From: Spirochaetales bacterium
GTDB taxonomy: Bacteria > Spirochaetota > Spirochaetia > SZUA-6 > JAFGRV01
NCBI GenBank assembly: GCA_016930085.1
Contig: JAFGHO010000099.1
Location: 1-58,346, forward strand
Reading direction: 5' to 3'
Length of the DNA stretch: 58,346 nucleotides
Shown: positions 17,601-23,837 of the stretch, in pieces
Position numbering within the stretch: position 1 is the first letter of the stretch
How the letters are laid out: every line of letters begins with the position of its first letter
Translations under genes and position numbers: made by a program
Notes under the pieces: generated by a model
Told to the model about the DNA's origin: nothing
What the model saw: the letters and a program-made list of their open reading frames with translations, nothing else
Databases searched by the model: none

Positions 17601-18322
17601 AAAAGGGAGGCCGCATTTGTGGTATGTTTACTTTTGTCGACGAACGAAGCGGTTTGCGAGACGGGAATTTTTTCCCATATCCCTTTTTCGTTAAAGCCCG
17701 CGATCCAGTTTTTCTTTTCAACGGTATTATCAGGGGAATACCCCTCGGACCAGTTGAAACCGGATGTGTCCGAAAGGACATCGTGACGTATATGAAGTTT
17801 TTCGGCCATGATGTCGCCGGAGACTGTTGAGTCCTGGTAAAGATACGCGTAATAGGTATTCGGATCCCGTTGAGAGACGTTCAGGCTTTTCATGTTCCGC
17901 CGTTCTTCCCTGATTTCCGCCGGGAGAAGCCGGTCGATTGAAGAGCCCTCTTCTTCCATCTTTCTTTTTGTAATGTGAGTAAAGCGGCCGCTCGTCCCCG
18001 CGAATGTCCAGTAAATTTGCCTGAGGCCGTAGTATGCGATCATCTCCTTTTGGAAGCCTTCGAGTTTTTGTACATCAAGTAATCCTTCGGAAGTAAAAAA
18101 TTCCCTGTCGACGGATATATACGCCGTATCGGGGTCCGCGTAACCGTTTTCTTTCATGATACGGGTGAGAAGTTCCTCCGCGTTGTCTCTCGAGGCTTCG
18201 ATCTCAGTTTCGGATGAGCTTTGAGATTTCAGCACCGCGTAATCCCTCACCGCTTTTTCAATCGCTTCCGATTTATCCCTGAAAAAGTCTCCTTTACTCC
18301 ATTCCAAAAAATGATGTAACAT
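14645..18322 (-). CDS. Large repeat protein (1225 residues), candidate tape measure or cargo
   Basis: No named family is recognised. The start chosen is ATG 18322 with AGGAAAGG eight bases ahead; a GTG at 18331 overlapping the previous stop (GTGA) is an alternative. About residues 400-1000 consist of five divergent repeats of 120-140 residues. Each begins with an acidic turn plus F-x-x-SP (FDEKEDLLTFLG, FDEQELNAWID, FKEEDFSCFVSSP, LKKDVATFVSSP, FDREQYNRFVRSP) and continues with an R-x-FSKA-N-Y-helix and an R-A-A-V-G helix. The C-terminal 200 residues are Pro/Ser-rich and end in an acidic helix. The position after the chaperone-like genes and before DUF4157 fits a tape measure, but the sequence is not hydrophobic or simply helical as usual tape measures are. 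Confidence 0.7.
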   Translation of the reverse strand: MLHHFLEWSKGDFFRDKSEAIEKAVRDYAVLKSQSSSETEIEASRDNAEELLTRIMKENGYADPDTAYISVDREFFTSEGLLDVQKLEGFQKEMIAYYGLRQIYWTFAGTSGRFTHITKRKMEEEGSSIDRLLPAEIREERRNMKSLNVSQRDPNTYYAYLYQDSTVSGDIMAEKLHIRHDVLSDTSGFNWSEGYSPDNTVEKKNWIAGFNEKGIWEKIPVSQTASFVDKSKHTTNAASLFGKTQEHGDIGIFKAGKNAYLFDSLSLLKDGERQVYYTVTGDVYGARYIDRENSLTGLKETLRGNNIDSLSGIVILDTGGDSVGYYRSVLKEFITPQTAFYTKTDPELMKRLDAMQNEITEKNITDSIVSGIFTLEKKTSGGEELFDDLLPSTTARTYTAALNIFDEKEDLLTFLGLAPVNEVLENSSAGYLNTIDIPPSKRKDFSNTVQNILFNYKTLFKHSHVAQIDVLRCAYDVIVKGNASALNGGEKIVTEISFHDLVSDGMSTDALTPIPSFRRVFRKNTDYYNLFDEQELNAWIDKECRPMTGDEACLNIKRTVMAQDIAPGLRPAFSRAVQNVFAHYRAIASSTGMKPEELIRGIAAVIAGRPEASNLKNKRVFLEATLSSVIAEASEGNPHRVRYEKYDMYGGGNVGIYWKPFDKDIDLFKEEDFSCFVSSPLIEESGLTKENIDEISDFLRNTAVSSEHRLQLSKAIINTIRAYPYRLKQAGIGLTGAFRIIESTIMNKEVHISPEMHYTVASAAGLWSGIPRAGVPFETPFDYDGLLKKDVATFVSSPVFVQNDIEKKEALQIRNILKKTKLSGEKRSLFSKAFPVALNTYGRNRAAIAGTTPSSFVRATAAMVEGSDSGISSALKPFIAEAVMQARFSRFLSTVSPFVKNRYLRLFKTLSLSVPAADLQALPANLFDREQYNRFVRSPMFARTGLDTGQLDTLLNAHKKAYGSSQSRFFLSIPIRYRSVPVEQFETFGIRKLQLPAFFHDETRETGRFAPIGWSNSTTGSGITRTTFAESLHRLAPPLKNFIFSSYNKIKQPRGHEPDHPSVKKSLASIPGESPISANTEPIVFPDAPAGSIETGITESDSAYSLPYKKLKQQITNQALTGPASNPPPAPPGTPYIADTNAKERRRPDRHPGDISQSGADNEKMKRIEEHYIYDKQMLTRSPSISPYTGSPEGGKQGVDEGNVIRKASDDIISEIMREIDEDLR

Positions 18323-18327
18323 GGCCG

Positions 18328-18567
18328 TCACCTTTCCTGAGTTTCGTATTTTTTTCTCATAGTGTCATTGATACGCCTGTTCATATCCGCAATAAGCGAA
18401 ACCCATTTTCTTCGTTCATTGTGGCACATCGACATTATCTCGTTTCTGGACCAACTGAAATGATACGCGATATAGGCCACCTCCCTGTAGATTTCTTCAG
18501 ACAGGCGGCCTATTGTTCCCCCAGCGAGGAAAACTCTCCTATATACCTGTTCTTGCAGGCACTGCAT
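18328..18567 (-). CDS. DUF6760-like small tail protein, start uncertain (possible frameshift product)
   Basis: The frame encodes GGTIGRLSEEIYREVAYIAYHF followed by an ERRKWV helix, the pattern of the roughly 60-residue DUF6760 tail-cluster proteins. Homologues normally begin at the Gly-Gly, but there is no ATG, GTG or TTG there. The nearest start is ATG 18567, without a ribosome-binding site and deep inside the preceding gene. The frame is -1 relative to that gene, and a run of five Gs (minus strand; 18518-18522) two codons before its stop would join the two products exactly at the Gly-Gly. I therefore list the open frame from 18567 but think a fusion by -1 frameshifting is possible. The stop overlaps the GTG of the next gene. 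Confidence 0.55.
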   Translation of the reverse strand: MQCLQEQVYRRVFLAGGTIGRLSEEIYREVAYIAYHFSWSRNEIMSMCHNERRKWVSLIADMNRRINDTMRKKYETQER

Positions 18568-18881
18568 TGCAGGGGGATCATTTTGATCACCCGGTGATTG
18601 ATCTCGTTGAGAAAATCGACCAGAAAGGCGAAATCCTCGGGACAAAGCCGCTCGATCGTTTTCGAGGTGACCAGCTTTTCGGCGTCGAACTTCGTGATCA
18701 CCCGTGAAAGAAGAACGATATAAAAATACGATTCATTTTCCTTGACGCGGCTGTCGTGGTAGACCTGAATGAGATCCTTGACTTTGATGAGTCTCATGAC
18801 GCCCTGAATCTTTCTGTATTTTCCTTCCTTGTCCACATGGCCGCGTGGGAGAACAAATTTGAACTCTGTCCGTATTTTCAT
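18510..18881 (-). CDS. Zinc-motif tail assembly protein, paralogue 2
   Basis: The 123-residue protein is clearly related to the 147-residue product at 20327-20770. Both start with an EF-LP-G-D-EG--RK-G-MR pattern, continue with a helix SRVITK-D / SQVITRLGD, and carry one CxxC pair (here CSAC, near residue 108) in a C-terminal zinc-ribbon-like part. Such proteins are found in phage-tail and eCIS loci and are thought to act in tail assembly. GGAAAGGG precedes the ATG at 18881. Its 3' end overlaps the DUF6760 frame, reminiscent of the overlapping tail chaperone pair of many phages. Confidence 0.68.
   Translation of the reverse strand: MKIRTEFKFVLPRGHVDKEGKYRKIQGVMRLIKVKDLIQVYHDSRVKENESYFYIVLLSRVITKFDAEKLVTSKTIERLCPEDFAFLVDFLNEINHRVIKMIPLQCSACKNRYIGEFSSLGEQ
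18518..18522 (-). promoter_or_regulatory. candidate -1 ribosomal frameshift site
   Basis: Read on the minus strand, the zinc-motif gene ends CTG GGG GAA CAA TAG. Slipping back one base on GGG re-pairs perfectly (GGG to GGG) and enters the DUF6760 frame as GGA ACA ATA. The site lies two codons before the stop. It is not the classical X-XXY-YYZ heptamer, so the claim is tentative. Confidence 0.35.
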
Positions 18882-18907
18882 GGTATTCCCTTTCCGTCGA
18901 TTGCCCG

Positions 18908-19129
18908 TTATTCAGTCTCCCCGTTTTGTTCCGTCCGGGGCAGTTCGATATTTCGTTCTTCGAACCAGTTCAGTACGAAGAGGTTCATCCGCTCGAGCGT
19001 CGCTTTATTCATCGCTTCAAAGGCAAATTCCTCCATAATGTCCCTTTTCACCGCATTACGATACTGCTCGAGGCTGACGGGTAATCGAAACTCCAGTTCA
19101 CCTGTGCGTTTATCGACCGTTACAAACAT
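18908..19129 (-). CDS. Small unknown CIS-operon protein
   Basis: The 73-residue product starts with a short beta strand pair (MFVTVDKRTGELEFRLP) followed by helices (NAVKRDIMEEFAFEAMNKATLERMN). It has no cysteine, signal or membrane segment. Its ATG directly abuts the TGA of the preceding gene, so it is translationally coupled. It lies between the pentapeptide-repeat gene and the zinc-motif chaperone-like gene. I do not recognise a family. Confidence 0.6.
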   Translation of the reverse strand: MFVTVDKRTGELEFRLPVSLEQYRNAVKRDIMEEFAFEAMNKATLERMNLFVLNWFEERNIELPRTEQNGETE

Positions 19130-19564
19130 TCAGTCATCCATATCGAGTTTTCTAAACGCTTCATAATCATTTCCTTTCCCGCCGGTCGCGTTTCTTTTTT
19201 CCTCACTCCCGGGAGGTTTTCTCTCCGGCGGCTTCGAGCTTTGTTCCGTTGTCTCATTTTCGGTAAGCTGATAGCGTTTATGCTCGAGTGTGATAAACAC
19301 GTTGCCCCCTTCAACCGAAAACATGTTCAATTCCCGGATATGGTCGTAATTTCGTTTCATTTCGGTCATCAGCTCCCAAAAATCGGCGATCGGTCTTTGC
19401 CGGGGGGGGGTGGCGGTATCGTTGTCGACGATATTTCCTTCGTATTGAAGTTGTTTGTCAATGACGTATACTTTCAGAAGATAGGCGAGGGTCGCTCTGA
19501 GTGTTTCGGTATCCATGCCGGACATGGCCGACAAGATATCATTCACCGTATCCGTGTCTTTCAT
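19130..19564 (-). CDS. Unknown CIS-operon protein with a nine-base homopolymer tract
   Basis: The 144-residue product has a helical N-terminus (NDILSAMSGMDTETLRATLAYLLKVYVID), a central stretch around residues 60-95 and a Lys/Glu/Pro-rich tail. No family is recognised. Its coding strand contains nine consecutive C bases encoding Thr-Pro-Pro-Arg near residues 52-55. Tracts of this length are prone to slippage and could switch the gene on and off. The gene begins 36 bases after the pentapeptide-repeat gene and abuts the next small gene. Confidence 0.6.
   Translation of the reverse strand: MKDTDTVNDILSAMSGMDTETLRATLAYLLKVYVIDKQLQYEGNIVDNDTATPPRQRPIADFWELMTEMKRNYDHIRELNMFSVEGGNVFITLEHKRYQLTENETTEQSSKPPERKPPGSEEKRNATGGKGNDYEAFRKLDMDD
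19402..19410. repeat. G9 homopolymer tract
   Basis: Nine consecutive G on the plus strand (C on the coding strand) fall about one third into the 144-residue gene. A one-base change would put the rest of the gene out of frame. It is the longest G/C run I noticed in the window. Confidence 0.85.
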
Positions 19565-19600
19565 ACCGCTCCTTTGTCACGTGTTCTTTCGATACACCGA

Positions 19601-20320
19601 TTATAATGTATTAATGAAACTTGATAAACCGGGAAACATCGCGTTTTCCGGTCTATACCCGTCATTACCTGTTCCCGTGCCGGTCCGGCACCCGATGAAC
19701 CGGCCGCGATCGGCGATCGCCCCTTCCGTCAGGGCACCCCTCAAATCACAGGCGATAAAAAGCGAACCGGAAAAATCCGATTCATACATGTTCATATTCG
19801 AAAAATCGCAATCCAGAAAAACGGAGTCGATAAATCTGGATTTATTCAGGCCCGCCAGATCTTTCTTCTTAACGGCTTTGAAAGTAACGTTCACCGCGAT
19901 GCTGTTTTCAAACTTCGCCTTGAACATTTCGCAGTCGGTAAAAACCGCGTTGACGAGATGGGACTCTCGAAAATCTATACCGTGGACGATACAATCGGAT
20001 ACGGTGAGATCGAACAGCCTGGAACGCGAAAAATCGCTTTTCATGAGATATGTATGCAGGAACGTGGATGAATGCTGGAGGGAATGAGAAAGATTGATTT
20101 CCCTGAAATCGGATCCGTCCACGTACAGACGTTCCGAGGTCATACGTGGGATTTGTCCGTGATTCAACGATGAATGGAGAATCCGCACGTCCCTGAAACA
20201 CGCGCCCGACAGGTCGACATTGTCGAGACTATTGTTGACGATCTCGTCTCCGGCGAAAAGCCCCGTTTCCTTGTATCGATAGAGTAGCGTTTCTCTGGAG
20301 TGTCTTTCGTAGATGGCCAT
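19601..20320 (-). CDS. Pentapeptide-repeat protein
   Basis: Residues about 30-225 of this 239-residue protein follow the five-residue pattern with a central Leu or Phe (NVDLSGACFRDV, GSDFREINLSHS, KSDFSRSRLFDL, YESDFSGSLFIACDLRGA). Such repeats fold as a right-handed square beta helix. Two interruptions (about residues 55-65 and 145-155) carry loops. There is no signal peptide. In this operon it could be a structural or cargo protein; families with this fold also mimic DNA or bind gyrase, so a role cannot be assigned. The start lies six bases after the stop of the upstream zinc-motif gene. Confidence 0.85.
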   Translation of the reverse strand: MAIYERHSRETLLYRYKETGLFAGDEIVNNSLDNVDLSGACFRDVRILHSSLNHGQIPRMTSERLYVDGSDFREINLSHSLQHSSTFLHTYLMKSDFSRSRLFDLTVSDCIVHGIDFRESHLVNAVFTDCEMFKAKFENSIAVNVTFKAVKKKDLAGLNKSRFIDSVFLDCDFSNMNMYESDFSGSLFIACDLRGALTEGAIADRGRFIGCRTGTGTGNDGYRPENAMFPGLSSFINTL

Positions 20321-20326
20321 GCCGGG

Positions 20327-20770
20327 TTATTTCTCCTTTATCGAGCCGCCTTTATCCTGGACAGTCTCTCCTTCTTCCGGATTTTCTCCCTTGTAGTAGT
20401 AATGCATTTCATCGAACAACTTCGCCATACGAATTTCATCCGCATTACCGCACGCCGGACAACGCGTGACAATCTTCCTTTCCGTGGGACTGTTCAATTC
20501 CCGGTACAGCATCTGCAGGTAGATGAAATCGACTTCATACAGATTTTCAAGAATATCCGTCGTGACGGTGACATAGTCTCCCAGCCGGGTGATTACCTGA
20601 CTCAGTACGAGGAGGTCGCGGTAGCGTTTATTGAATAGATTTCGTTCATCCCGCTGGATCACGATTTCGTCATGAGCCGTCGCCGGCCGCATCTTTCCCT
20701 TCCTCTGCAATGTGCCCTCGTTGTCGATGAATCCGAGCGGAAGGGAGAATTCGATTTCATAGGTTTCCAT
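20327..20770 (-). CDS. Zinc-motif tail assembly protein, paralogue 1
   Basis: The 147-residue protein shares its layout with the product of 18510-18881: an N-terminal EFSLPLGFIDNEG strand region, a helical DLLVLSQVITRLGDY segment, then a CPAC pair (about residue 105) and an acidic tail (GENPEEGETVQDKGGS). Paired paralogues of this kind occur in tail-like loci and probably assist tube or tape-measure assembly; this is an inference from position. GAGGATGAACC precedes the ATG. It lies nine bases downstream of the DUF2997 gene. Confidence 0.68.
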   Translation of the reverse strand: METYEIEFSLPLGFIDNEGTLQRKGKMRPATAHDEIVIQRDERNLFNKRYRDLLVLSQVITRLGDYVTVTTDILENLYEVDFIYLQMLYRELNSPTERKIVTRCPACGNADEIRMAKLFDEMHYYYKGENPEEGETVQDKGGSIKEK

Positions 20771-20779
20771 GGTTCATCC

Positions 20780-20983
20780 TCATCTGTTTTCTTCTATCTT
20801 GTTTTTGACCTTCTTTTCCGGGTTGAAGTACTCGGAAGTTTTTTCCTTTGACAACACTTCGCCGAGGTCGTTTTCGATATCTTTTGTCAATTCGACGCAC
20901 CGCGGTCCGTCGATGCCGCTGACGGTAAGGCTTACTTCCCCGGTACTGGTGATCGTAATGTCTATGTCATGTCGTTCTGCCAT
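20780..20983 (-). CDS. DUF2997 family protein
   Basis: The 67-residue product starts at ATG 20983 with GGAGG seven bases ahead; the longer frame to 21028 has no such support. The pattern DIDITITSTGEVSLTVSGIDGPRC, followed by an ENDLGEV helix, is that of DUF2997: a short beta hairpin with a conserved Gly-x-x-C and an acidic helix. The function of the family is unknown. As I recall, DUF2997 genes usually sit beside DUF1257 (Ycf35) and Ycf46-type ATPase genes; here the ATPase is directly upstream. Confidence 0.72.
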   Translation of the reverse strand: MAERHDIDITITSTGEVSLTVSGIDGPRCVELTKDIENDLGEVLSKEKTSEYFNPEKKVKNKIEENR

Positions 20984-21048
20984 TATAATTCCTCCGTTTT
21001 TTTGCTTGAATTCGAGGCGGCGGGACAACCCCGATTATAGTGCCGCCG

Positions 21049-22608
21049 TCACATTTCGAGTTTTCTTATTTGCTCCTCCTCATCGACCGGACCAAGCAGG
21101 CTCGCTTTTCGCGCCCGTGTTTTTGCCCACTCGCGTATACGCTTTATCTCTTCTTCCATTGTCTGGGAGAGGGGGATCATTTCCCCGATACTCTGCTTCA
21201 GATAGGCGTCCGTGATATCTTCCTCATTGTCGAAGGCGTCGTATAAAGCGGAAATAATAATCTGTTCGATTTCGGAACCCGAGTAATTCCTCGTCATTCC
21301 CGAAAGCGCCTCGAGATCGAACTTCGATACATCCCTTTTCCTCTTTTCAAGATGAATGCCGAATATTTCATTCCTTTCATCCGTGTTCGGTAAATCGATA
21401 TAAAATATCTCGTCGAATCTTCCCTTTCGCAACAATTCGGGGGGAAGCTGCGAGATGTTGTTCGATGTGGCGACCACGAATACCGGACTCTTTTTCTCCT
21501 GAAGCCATGTGAGAAAGGTACCGAACACACGCGCGGTTGTTCCCGCGTCGGTGACACCCGAAGACTGCATCCCGGAAAACCCCTTTTCAATTTCGTCGAG
21601 CCAGAGAATAGAGGGTGCGATCGATTCGGCGGTCATGATCGCACGCCGGACGTTTTCTTCGCTGCTTCCCACGAAACTCGAAAACACCTTTCCCACATCG
21701 AGCTTCAGCAGGGGGAGTTTCCATAATGAACTGATGGCCTTCGCGGTCAGCGATTTTCCGCATCCGGGAATACCGATGAGGAGGATCCCCCTGGGCTGGG
21801 GCAGTCCGAATTCCCGCGCTTCTTTTGAAAAAGCGAGACTTCGTTTTCTAAGCCAGGTTTTCAGGTTGTCGAGTCCGCCGATACTTTCAATACCGTCGGA
21901 GGAGCGGTAGTATTCGAGAACTCCCGATTTTCTGATGATCTGCTCTTTCTCCGAGAGTATGATATCGATGTCGAAATTCTTGGTCTGGATGAGGGATTTC
22001 GCGAACACGTTTTCCGCCTCCACGGCCGTCAATCCCAGTGCCGCTTCGAGGACCTTGTTTCTTAGCCCTTCGTTTTCATGGATATTCAGTTGTGACGGGT
22101 TATCCACGGAACGCATGAACTTCTCCACGATGTGATCGAGTTCTTCCTTGCCGGGAAGTTCGTAGTCGATGACGGCGACCTCTTTTTCGAGTTCCTGTGG
22201 TATTTTGAATACGGGTGAAAGAAGAATGATATTTTTCCAGCTTTTTTTCAATATTCTGTTTGAGTCACGCAGTTTTCTGATAACGACGGGATCTTCAAGG
22301 TAGGGGTGGAAGTCCCGAAGAATAAAAATACCCGCGATATCGGTATCCATGATGTAATCCAGAATCTTGATGGGATCCCGGAGATCCGGCTTGTCGTTGC
22401 CGCCGGCACTTTCGAGCCCCTTTGTTATGGACCAGAAAAAACATTGTATGGTTTTGTTTTTCGTCGCGGAGCGGTTTTTCGCGATTTCCGTTAACGCCTT
22501 TTCGACCCGGACCTCTTCGTATGACACGATATTGATAATGGAATAACTCGCCCTTATGAGATATTCTATTTTTTTATCTATGGTGACCTTATCGTCGGCA
22601 ACAGGCAT
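21049..22608 (-). CDS. Ycf46-like AAA+ ATPase
   Basis: The 519-residue protein combines a Ycf46-type N-terminal region ([23 protein letters not shown] near residues 15-35, then [13 protein letters not shown] and [17 protein letters not shown]) with a C-terminal AAA+ module. That module holds Walker A GIPGCGKS (about residue 280), Walker [11 protein letters not shown] (about residue 335), sensor 1 VVATSNN and the arginine-finger region [17 protein letters not shown]+ proteins of this type remodel protein complexes. In other eCIS loci the ATPase is Pvc15/Afp15; no second ATPase is visible here, so this one may take that role. GGAGC precedes the ATG at 22608. Confidence 0.85.
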   Translation of the reverse strand: MPVADDKVTIDKKIEYLIRASYSIINIVSYEEVRVEKALTEIAKNRSATKNKTIQCFFWSITKGLESAGGNDKPDLRDPIKILDYIMDTDIAGIFILRDFHPYLEDPVVIRKLRDSNRILKKSWKNIILLSPVFKIPQELEKEVAVIDYELPGKEELDHIVEKFMRSVDNPSQLNIHENEGLRNKVLEAALGLTAVEAENVFAKSLIQTKNFDIDIILSEKEQIIRKSGVLEYYRSSDGIESIGGLDNLKTWLRKRSLAFSKEAREFGLPQPRGILLIGIPGCGKSLTAKAISSLWKLPLLKLDVGKVFSSFVGSSEENVRRAIMTAESIAPSILWLDEIEKGFSGMQSSGVTDAGTTARVFGTFLTWLQEKKSPVFVVATSNNISQLPPELLRKGRFDEIFYIDLPNTDERNEIFGIHLEKRKRDVSKFDLEALSGMTRNYSGSEIEQIIISALYDAFDNEEDITDAYLKQSIGEMIPLSQTMEEEIKRIREWAKTRARKASLLGPVDEEEQIRKLEM

Positions 22609-22674
22609 AGCGTGCTCCTTTTATTTAATTTTGCCATACTTCCCGGAAATTTTGCCGGAAGCTATGGTATCTGC

Positions 22675-23229
22675 TTAAAATCCCGTGGTCGTTACCAGTC
22701 CTTCGCGACTGATATGAATCTCTTCAAAACGATCGGGCATATATACCGATGCTTCATATGCTTTATACCGGTCAGTAAGAAAATGAATCCGCTGATTTCC
22801 CGAACCAGCCCAGCGCGCGGTCGGCGGACTAAGGCGGTCATATCTGCCGTCCACGAGAATATCGGTTGCGGCAAGCAGACGCCGGAAGTACGGATCCTCC
22901 GATTCGAGAATTTCGGCTTTGGTATAACCCGTGTATACCATGATACCAAGTCCGTTTTTTCGTGCCCGGTCCGCGAGTCGATACACACCCTCCGCCTGAT
23001 AAAAGGGTTCTCCGCCAGAGACGGTAATGCCCTCCACTTCGGAGTAAGGTATCAGTTCCATAATCTCGGATACGGTCATGATTCTGTTTTGCCGGTGCGA
23101 ACGGGCGGCCTGGTTGAAGCACCCTTCGCAATCGAACACGCATCCCTGAACCCAGACGACCGTTCTCCTGCCCGGTCCGTTCGCGACGGAGACAGCGGCG
23201 ATATCATGGATATTGAGTTTCCGTTTCAT
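22675..23229 (-). CDS. Radical-SAM single-cluster activase-like protein
   Basis: The 184-residue protein has the CX3CX2C cluster motif (Cys30, Cys34, Cys37 in GCVFDCEGC) and a following GGEP (in VSGGEPFYQ) that binds S-adenosylmethionine. Its size and the start GPGRRTVVWVQGC match the NrdG/activase-like family, which makes a glycyl radical on partner enzymes. No glycyl-radical enzyme is encoded in the window. It lies between the acetyltransferase and the Ycf46-like ATPase, consistent with the DUF1257/DUF2997/Ycf46 association. It may modify a CIS protein, or belong to a maturation module of unknown target. Confidence 0.8.
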   Translation of the reverse strand: MKRKLNIHDIAAVSVANGPGRRTVVWVQGCVFDCEGCFNQAARSHRQNRIMTVSEIMELIPYSEVEGITVSGGEPFYQAEGVYRLADRARKNGLGIMVYTGYTKAEILESEDPYFRRLLAATDILVDGRYDRLSPPTARWAGSGNQRIHFLTDRYKAYEASVYMPDRFEEIHISREGLVTTTGF

Positions 23230-23253
23230 TCCGTTCGCACCAGATACCCGTCG

Positions 23254-23811
23254 TCATGCCTCGACAATGCGCAAATCCCTTGCAAGAAGGCCGAACAACA
23301 GGATGCTGTATGCCTCCCCCCCGACGATCGCATATTCCTTCATTTCGCCTTCGGCCTCAAAGCCGAAACCTTTTAACACGGTCATTGTTTGCGTGTCGTC
23401 GGGATACAGTTTTATCCATAGTTTCCGCATACCCCATTCCTTTACGGCGGTATACGAAAGCAGCTTTACCGGTTCATATGACAATTTCCGTTTACGCGAG
23501 GACTTGTCCATGATGAGAATCAACTCCGCTCTCCGCTGGTGCCAGTCGATCGAATGAAGTCCCGCGATCCCGATCGGTTTTTTTTCTTCGAGCGAATCGA
23601 TGATATATAATCTGTTTTCTTCCTGAAAACCCTCTTCGCAGCAGGACCGCTTCAGGTTCCGGTACGTGAAACCGAGATTGAGTGCCGGATCATGAATCAT
23701 GGATGCGGCGATAAATTCCTTGTCGGCCAGCAGTCCGGCGATATCGGAAAACGACTGATTGTCGAGTGGGTTGAGATTGATTACTTCTCCCCGTATTGTA
23801 TAAAACGACAT
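23254..23811 (-). CDS. GNAT-family N-acetyltransferase
   Basis: The 185-residue protein follows the GNAT pattern of RimJ/RimL-like enzymes. It shows a strand ending IGIAGLHSIDWHQRRAELILIMDKSSRKRK (acetyl-CoA pocket region about residues 78-110), then AVKEWGMRKLWIKLYPDDTQTMTVLKGFGFEAEGEMKEYAI, which is motif B with the typical GF-EGE. It lies between the hub gene and the radical-SAM gene in the CIS operon and could acetylate a component or cargo. The substrate is unknown. Confidence 0.78.
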   Translation of the reverse strand: MSFYTIRGEVINLNPLDNQSFSDIAGLLADKEFIAASMIHDPALNLGFTYRNLKRSCCEEGFQEENRLYIIDSLEEKKPIGIAGLHSIDWHQRRAELILIMDKSSRKRKLSYEPVKLLSYTAVKEWGMRKLWIKLYPDDTQTMTVLKGFGFEAEGEMKEYAIVGGEAYSILLFGLLARDLRIVEA

Positions 23812-23837
23812 GCCCGTAAAGCGTTCCTCTCTGCCCG

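Noticed and set aside
21049-22608. Assignment of the ATPase as Pvc15/Afp15
   Set aside because: The N-terminal half follows the Ycf46 pattern rather than what I know of Pvc15; only the AAA module is shared, so I named it by the better match.
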